Below, piece by piece: positions 59,217 through 64,000 of a stretch of DNA of 64,000 bases. The stretch is from Bradyrhizobium glycinis (GTDB lineage Bacteria > Pseudomonadota > Alphaproteobacteria > Rhizobiales > Xanthobacteraceae): the NCBI RefSeq assembly GCF_016031655.1, contig NZ_JACCHQ010000004.1, forward strand, positions 124,001-188,000. The letters run 5' to 3'. The translations under genes and the position numbers were made by a program. Under the pieces are notes generated by a model. The model was not told the origin of the DNA. It worked only from the letters and a program-made list of their open reading frames with translations, and ran no database searches. Position 1 is the stretch's first letter. Each line of letters begins with the position of its first letter.

Positions 59217-60085
59217 CGCGACAACCGTTTCATCATGAAGTAAACGAGCGGCAGGACGAACGGCATCGCGCAGACGATGGATGCCATCGCGAGCGAGAGC
59301 TGGTCGAGCCGGAGATAGCGGATGCCGAGCGTGGCCAGCACGTGCGTGAGGTCGGCAGGTCCGCCGCCGGTGAGCAGGTAGACGCTGTTGAAATCGCCGA
59401 GCGTCCAGATCATCGAGAGCAGCGTGCAGGTGACGTAGAGCGTCTGCATCGACGGCCAGGTGATGTAGCGGAATTTCTGCCACCAGCTCGCGCCGTCGAC
59501 CTCGGCGGCCTCGAACAGATCGTGCGAGATCGCAAGGCGTCCGGTGATCAGGATCAGCGTCCAGAACGGCAGCGACTTCCAGATATGCACGGCGATCGCC
59601 ATGGTCAGCGCCACGGTGGGATCGTTGAGCCAGTTCGGGCCGTCATCGCCGGTGAAGGAGAAGATGAAGTGGTTGATCATGCCCCATTCGGGATTGAGCA
59701 TGAAGCGCACCGACAGGATGGTCGGGATCGACGGCACCGCCCAGGGCAGGATGAAGATCACCGAAAGCCATCTGATCCAGGTGCGCTGCTGCGCGAAGAA
59801 GCCGGACAGGAACAACGCGATCAACATTTTGACGTTGATGCCGATGACCAGGAAGATCAGCGTGTTGATTGCGGCGCGCGCGAAGATCGGGTCGTTGTAC
59901 AGCGCGACATAGTTCGACGGAGCCCGCGCCAGCCACAGCCCGTAGCAGACGGGATAGACGACGAAGGCAAGGAAGACGAGCAGATAGGGCGCGAGCAGGA
60001 TGATGCCCCAGACCTGCGCCGGGGTCAGCCGCGACGACAGGGGCGGGCCGGGAATTGCCTGATCGCCAGAGAGCGTGATCGCCAT
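59213..60085 (-). CDS. Sugar-type ABC transporter permease (MalF/UgpA-like)
   Basis: A 290-residue permease with six helices: LLAPYLLVFLAFVVYPVCYG, NTLIFLVIGINVKMLIALFL and a C-terminal VLPLVYFMMKRLSR. The coupling motif reads FEAAEVDGASWWQKFRYIT. The ATG at 60085 was preferred to a TTG 18 bases upstream. It is coupled to the downstream permease by an ATGA overlap and separated from the binding-protein gene by a GC-rich hairpin. Confidence 0.88.
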   Translation of the reverse strand: MAITLSGDQAIPGPPLSSRLTPAQVWGIILLAPYLLVFLAFVVYPVCYGLWLARAPSNYVALYNDPIFARAAINTLIFLVIGINVKMLIALFLSGFFAQQRTWIRWLSVIFILPWAVPSIPTILSVRFMLNPEWGMINHFIFSFTGDDGPNWLNDPTVALTMAIAVHIWKSLPFWTLILITGRLAISHDLFEAAEVDGASWWQKFRYITWPSMQTLYVTCTLLSMIWTLGDFNSVYLLTGGGPADLTHVLATLGIRYLRLDQLSLAMASIVCAMPFVLPLVYFMMKRLSR

Positions 60086-60110
60086 TCTTTTTGGACTCTT
60101 CAAAGAGAAG

Positions 60111-60131
60111 CCGGCCGCGAAACGCGGCCGG
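60111..60131. terminator. Hairpin between binding-protein and permease genes
   Basis: A perfect 9-bp GC stem (60111-60119 with 60123-60131) with an AAA loop lies 47 bases after the binding-protein stop codon and 26 bases before the permease start. Such hairpins often stabilise the upstream mRNA and reduce read-through, so the binding protein is made in excess of the permeases. Confidence 0.65.
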
Positions 60132-60178
60132 TGTTGTTCTTATACCTCTCCTCGCGCGGCGGGGAGAGCGCGGATGAC

Positions 60179-61564
60179 CTAACCCGCGACCTGCTTGATG
60201 CGGGCGATCAACTCGTCGACGGCCTTGTCGACGGGAACCTTTTCGCTGACGACGCGGTTCATCGCCTTCGCCCACACGTTCTCGTTGTTGAGAATCGTGA
60301 ACTTCCAGTTCTTGGTGAAGTCGAACGCCGCGGTGCCGCCCTTGAACTGGGCGTAGACCGCCTTGCGGTGCTTGTCAGCCTGCCAGAACGGGCTTTCCTG
60401 GCTTTCCTTCGTCACCGGGAACCAGCGGCCGAGCGCGCCCTCGATGTAGGGACGGACGTTCTCTTCCTGCAGCAGGAAGCTGATGAACTGCTTGGCCTCG
60501 GCCTTGTTCTTGGCCGCGGTGAAGACCAGTCCGGTCTTGACATCGGAGCGGTAGCGGATGGTCGAGCCATCCGGCGCCTTCGGGAACGACGCCGTGATGA
60601 TGTCCTGCTCATAAGCCTTCTTGCCGGCCTCGCGCTGTTCCGGCGTGAGGTTCTGGTTCTGGGAATCCTCGAACCATTTCGCCGCGATCGAGATCGTGAA
60701 GTTATGGGTCATCACGATGGTCTTGTTGTGGAACGCGACGTTGTTGTCGGGATCCTTCCAGGTGGTCGAGGAGGGCGGGGCGCAGCCCTTGATGTAGGTG
60801 TCGGTATAGTCCTTCATCGCCTTGATCAGGTTCTCGCGAACCGTGGGATCGTCCACCAGCAGCTTGCCGTCGTCATCGACCAGCTTGACGTGGTAGGCGT
60901 CCATGAAGGTGTAGAACGACTGGAAGGAGTCGGTGGATTCCACGCCCATCGGCTGGCCGACGGCGTAGAGACGCTGGCCGGTCGCCTTGCGGATCGCCGG
61001 CTGCACCTTGTCGCACCAGAACGTCCAGTAGCCTGTCCAGTCGTTCGGGATGTCGCTCTGCTTGAAGCCAGCCTTCTCGAGCAGGTCGTTCCAGATCTGG
61101 ACGTGCATGCTCTGCTGCTTCAGCGGAAAGCCGTAATAAGCCTTCTTCTTGGCGACGTCGTTGTAGAGGATCGAGGCATCCAGCGTGTTCTGGACGAAAC
61201 GGCCCTTGATCGGCTCCATGACGTCGGTGAGGTCCTCGAGCTTGCCCTCATAGGCCCACTTGCCCTGTACCTGCACGTCGTAGCTGTCGGAATAGGCGAC
61301 GTCGGGCACGGTGCCGGCATCGAGCGCCGCGACGGTCTTCGGAATCATGTCCTGGATCGCGTACTGCGACAATTCGACCTTGATGCCGGTCTTGGCTTCA
61401 AACTTCTTGATCGTCTCGGCGAGCGCTTCGTCCTCGGACTTGTAAAAGCCCTTGACCCACCAAACCGTAATCGTCTTTTGCTGCGCAAAGGCGGGTGCCG
61501 CGGCTGCAAACAGCCCAGCTGCGGCGACCGCCAGTGTGATTGCGCCGATAACCTTGGATTTCAC
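60179..61564 (-). CDS. Extracellular solute-binding protein, carbohydrate type (family 1)
   Basis: A 461-residue periplasmic protein. The signal peptide (SKVIGAITLAVAAAGLFA, cut after AFA) leads into KTITVWWVKGFYKSEDEALA, FEAKTGIKVELSQYA and AGTVPDVAYSDSYD, the pattern of MalE-like binding proteins. The GTG at 61564 was chosen because a GAGGGAG ribosome binding site precedes it; an upstream TTG is the alternative. The ligand is not clear. It heads an operon with two permeases but no ATPase. Confidence 0.9.
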   Translation of the reverse strand: MKSKVIGAITLAVAAAGLFAAAAPAFAQQKTITVWWVKGFYKSEDEALAETIKKFEAKTGIKVELSQYAIQDMIPKTVAALDAGTVPDVAYSDSYDVQVQGKWAYEGKLEDLTDVMEPIKGRFVQNTLDASILYNDVAKKKAYYGFPLKQQSMHVQIWNDLLEKAGFKQSDIPNDWTGYWTFWCDKVQPAIRKATGQRLYAVGQPMGVESTDSFQSFYTFMDAYHVKLVDDDGKLLVDDPTVRENLIKAMKDYTDTYIKGCAPPSSTTWKDPDNNVAFHNKTIVMTHNFTISIAAKWFEDSQNQNLTPEQREAGKKAYEQDIITASFPKAPDGSTIRYRSDVKTGLVFTAAKNKAEAKQFISFLLQEENVRPYIEGALGRWFPVTKESQESPFWQADKHRKAVYAQFKGGTAAFDFTKNWKFTILNNENVWAKAMNRVVSEKVPVDKAVDELIARIKQVAG

Positions 61565-61758
61565 GTTTTTCTCCCTCAAACGGCCGGTGTTTTAACCGGT
61601 CGTATAAAACACTAGCGCATGGCCGTCATCCGATCTAGCCGCTTCTTGTCAGACCTATGTCGCGGTTGGAACGAGGCTAAGAAGATGCGAATTCGCGCAT
61701 CGATCCAAAGGCCGCATCAATACACGTCAATCAATTCGCCTCGCGCTGTCTGGCCTCG

Positions 61759-62739
61759 TCAGCGTTTCCCTCTGGGGTGGATCGAAGCAGCATTCGGGCT
61801 TGTGTCAGCCGATCGCGCGCGCGGCTTGCCTTGCCCGCTGGTCCGAGCAGGCGAGCGCCACGCCTCGAGCAGCATCCTGAGAAACTGGCTGGCATGAGGG
61901 GACAGAGTCGCTCCGCGCCTCCGTACGATGCCGATCGTCCGCGACACTTCCGGCTCGATCAGGCGAATGGTCTGAATGATCGGATGGCCGGCCGCGGGCG
62001 TCGCGAGCTTGGGTAGCACGGCGATGCCGAGCCCCGCTTCGACCAGGCCAAGCGAACCGGAGAGGTGAGCGACCTCATAGGACCAGTTCAGCTGCAGGCC
62101 GTGCCGCGCCAGCGCGTTGTCGATCAGCGCACGATTGCCGCTGTTGCGGCCGACGGTGATGACCCGGTGCGGCACGATCTCCGGCCAGCTGACCTGTTTG
62201 CGCGATGCCAGCGGATGGTCATGACGGCAGGCGAGGACGAAAGGATCCTCCACCAGCTTCTCGAACTCGATCTCGGCATGCGAGGCGCCGATGAAGTTGA
62301 TGCCGAAATCGGCCTCGCCGCGCGCGACCGCTTCCAGTCCCTCGTTGGCACCGATGTCGAGGATCCGGATGCGAATGCGCGGATAGGCTTCGGCAAACCG
62401 GCCGATCGCGCGCGGAAGGAAGTAGAACACCGCGGTCGGCACCGCCGCCACCGAGACCAGGCCCGAACTTCGCGCGCCAATATCTTGGATGGCGAGCACC
62501 GAGGTCTCGAACTCGTCGATGAGGCGGCGCACCTTCGGCAGGAAGTCGCGGCCCGTCATGGTGAGATTGACGTGGCGCGTCGAGCGCTCGAGCAGTGGCG
62601 CACCGAGGCCTTCTTCCAGCTTCTGAATGCGCCGGCTGAGCGCGGGCTGGGACAGGTTCAGCGCCTTGGCGGTGCGGACGAAGCTTCCCGTCTCCGCCAC
62701 CGTGATGAAGGCCTTGAGGTCGAGCAGTTCCGCGTTCAT
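61759..62739 (-). CDS. LysR-type transcriptional regulator
   Basis: A 326-residue regulator. Residues ~4-63 form the helix-turn-helix: LLDLKAFITVAETGSF, RTAKALNLSQPALSRRIQKL and GAPLLERSTRHVNLT. A substrate-binding domain follows. The C-terminal ~30 residues (ARTSGQGKPRARSADTSPNA) are beyond the usual LysR length and look disordered. The ATG at 62739 follows GGAGAGGGC. It is divergent from the tautomerase-like gene, which is the most likely target; the inducer is unknown. Confidence 0.92.
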   Translation of the reverse strand: MNAELLDLKAFITVAETGSFVRTAKALNLSQPALSRRIQKLEEGLGAPLLERSTRHVNLTMTGRDFLPKVRRLIDEFETSVLAIQDIGARSSGLVSVAAVPTAVFYFLPRAIGRFAEAYPRIRIRILDIGANEGLEAVARGEADFGINFIGASHAEIEFEKLVEDPFVLACRHDHPLASRKQVSWPEIVPHRVITVGRNSGNRALIDNALARHGLQLNWSYEVAHLSGSLGLVEAGLGIAVLPKLATPAAGHPIIQTIRLIEPEVSRTIGIVRRRGATLSPHASQFLRMLLEAWRSPARTSGQGKPRARSADTSPNAASIHPRGKR

Positions 62740-62857
62740 GGCCCTCTCCAATTATACCGATATACGAAATAATACCTCAGATATTTGCATTTCACAAAAG
62801 AGTTCTGCCGGGGGATGCTCTGGCCGGCGCGAAGTTGTCGCCGAACGGAACAGCTCT
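62740..62857. promoter_or_regulatory. Divergent promoter region between the LysR and tautomerase genes
   Basis: An AT-rich island (62751-62815) occurs in otherwise GC-rich DNA and contains TATACCGATATA at 62753-62764. Divergent LysR genes usually bind such a region to control themselves and the neighbouring gene. The exact operator and promoters could not be fixed by eye. Confidence 0.45.
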
Positions 62858-63931
62858 ATGAACGATCAGATTGCCATTCCCTGTGTGGTTATGCGCGGGG
62901 GGACCTCGCGCGGGCCGTTCTTCCTGGCCCGCGATCTTCCGGCCGACGCAAGGTCGCGTGATGCGGTTCTGCTGTCGGTGATGGGAGGCGGACACGACCT
63001 CGGAATCGACGGGATCGGCGGCGGCAACGCCGTCATCAACAAAGTCGCGATCGTTGGACCGGCATCGGTGTCCGGCGCCGACGTCGACTACCTGTTCGCG
63101 CAGGTGCGTGTTCGCGAAGGGATCGTCGATACCTCGCCGAACTGCGGAAACATGCTGGCGGCGGTTGGGCCATTCGCCATCGAGGCCGGTCTGGTCGCCG
63201 CCGCCGCAGATCGCACCCATGTACGCATCCACAACGTCAACACCGGTAAGCTGATCGACGCGACGGTCGCCACGCCGGGAGGACGGGTGACCTACGACGG
63301 CGAGGCGCAAATCGACGGTGTGCCGGGAACGGCCGCGCCGATCGAGCTGTCGTTCCCCAACGCGGCCGGCGCACGCACCGGTCGTCTCCTGCCGACGGGA
63401 CGAGCCTCCGACACGATCAACGGAATCGACGTGACCTGCCTTGACGCGGCGATGCCGGTCATGCTGGTCCGTGCGGCGGATCTGGGATGGAGCGGCCGCG
63501 AGGCCCCCTCCGACTTTGCCGACAGCAGTTTTCGCGCGCGTCTCGAGGACCTGCGGATCGAGGCCGGACGCCGGATGGGCTTTCCCAATCCCGCCTCGAT
63601 GGTGATCCCGAAGCCGGTTCTGATCGCGCCCGCGAGCGGGGCGACGTTGAACGTCAGGTACTTCATGCCGCACGACTGCCACAGCGCGCTGGCGGTCACC
63701 GGCGCGGTCGCGATCGCGACCGCATGCGTCACGCCCGGAACGATCGCCGCAGAGATGGCCGGAAAGCTGGCGCCGCCGGTGCCGATCGCGCTGGCCCATC
63801 CCTCCGGCCAGCTCGTGGTCAGGCTCGAGCCGGGCCCGGTTGCCCGGGTGCTGCGGACGGCCCGGCGGATCTTCGAGGGCCACGTCTTCGCGCGCCGGTC
63901 ACACGTGCCTCATTCGGTGCTGGCGGCCTGA
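62858..63931 (+). CDS. PrpF-family isomerase, 4-oxalomesaconate tautomerase-like
   Basis: A 357-residue protein of the PrpF/DUF453 fold (diaminopimelate-epimerase-like). The N-terminal motif IPCVVMRGGTSRGPFFLARD is typical, followed by GGGHDLGIDGIGGGNAVINK, then DTSPNCGNMLAAVGPFAIEA with the catalytic Cys region, HNVNTGKLIDATV, and a second half with NPASMVIPKPVLI. Family members isomerise aconitate- or oxalomesaconate-type acids, the latter in gallate/protocatechuate degradation. The divergent LysR suggests a catabolic role; the substrate is not settled. The start at 62858 leads straight into the conserved motif. Confidence 0.85.
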   Translation: MNDQIAIPCVVMRGGTSRGPFFLARDLPADARSRDAVLLSVMGGGHDLGIDGIGGGNAVINKVAIVGPASVSGADVDYLFAQVRVREGIVDTSPNCGNMLAAVGPFAIEAGLVAAAADRTHVRIHNVNTGKLIDATVATPGGRVTYDGEAQIDGVPGTAAPIELSFPNAAGARTGRLLPTGRASDTINGIDVTCLDAAMPVMLVRAADLGWSGREAPSDFADSSFRARLEDLRIEAGRRMGFPNPASMVIPKPVLIAPASGATLNVRYFMPHDCHSALAVTGAVAIATACVTPGTIAAEMAGKLAPPVPIALAHPSGQLVVRLEPGPVARVLRTARRIFEGHVFARRSHVPHSVLAA

Positions 63932-63980
63932 GCCCCGCCGCCTATCGAAGCCATCACAAAAAATCAGAGCCATGGGAGAG

Positions 63981-64000
63981 ATGAGAATGCACAAGGAAGC
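63981..64000 (+). CDS. Start of a further gene, cut by the window end
   Basis: An ATG at 63981, or six bases later at 63987, follows GGGAGAG 49 bases after the tautomerase-like stop codon. Only MRMHKE can be read, so the product cannot be named. The position suggests the same operon as the tautomerase-like gene. Confidence 0.4.

Overview
The window is a high-GC alphaproteobacterial chromosome segment, most likely Bradyrhizobium or a close relative (Nitrobacteraceae). This rests on the tolB/pal/cpoB/tilS/ftsH block, a split transhydrogenase (pntAA/pntAB/pntB) behind a 50-residue aa3-oxidase subunit IV, GapR/DUF2312, DUF1244, DUF1036 and DUF465 genes, a y4hA-type antiporter, and short palindromic repeats of the kind scattered through Bradyrhizobium genomes. 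No rRNA, tRNA, CRISPR, insertion sequence, integrase or phage gene was recognised.

Layout. 1-9.3 kb: the 3' end of tolB, then a membrane GGDEF/EAL protein and a FeeM-like N-acyl amino acid synthase lying between tolB and pal, then pal, cpoB, tilS and ftsH. 9.5-17 kb: two paralogous polytopic membrane proteins on either side of a polyprenyl-phosphate glycosyltransferase (GT2), a 54-residue Flp pilin, and two convergent GT87/DUF2029 mannosyltransferase-like proteins; the last part (about 15.7-18.0 kb) is clearly lower in GC. 17-24 kb: a secreted two-domain protein, a TetR regulator, pyruvate kinase with a DUF1036 protein, DUF1244, GapR, and a class III cyclase with TPRs. 24-30 kb: a peptidoglycan pair (MepK-like DUF882 hydrolase and LdtD-like L,D-transpeptidase) and an orphan NtrC-type regulator. 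30-45.6 kb: M3 peptidase, a very large membrane patatin, CoxIV, pntAA/AB/B, an alpha/beta hydrolase, two cation/proton antiporters, a cupin, a TPR lipoprotein, rpsU and aqpZ. 45.6-49.6 kb: purK/purE, a cytosolic diguanylate cyclase and small alphaproteobacterial proteins. 49.7-53.7 kb: an LhgO-like oxidase and a triple-PAS GGDEF/EAL protein. 53.8-61.6 kb: a divergent GlpD, a spermidine/putrescine-type ABC transporter without a binding protein, and a converging sugar-type ABC transporter (binding protein and two permeases) without an ATPase. 61.8-64 kb: a LysR regulator divergent from a PrpF/oxalomesaconate-tautomerase-like gene, and the first codons of another gene.

Themes: envelope maintenance (Tol-Pal, LdtD/MepK, FtsH), c-di-GMP signalling (three GGDEF proteins), possible lipid-linked glycosylation near a pilin, and membrane transport. 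The points most worth a second look are the signalling pair inside the Tol-Pal locus, the pilin/glycosyltransferase cluster, the two complementary incomplete ABC transporters, and the patatin split by a large membrane insertion. All assignments come from reading motifs; no database search was possible.
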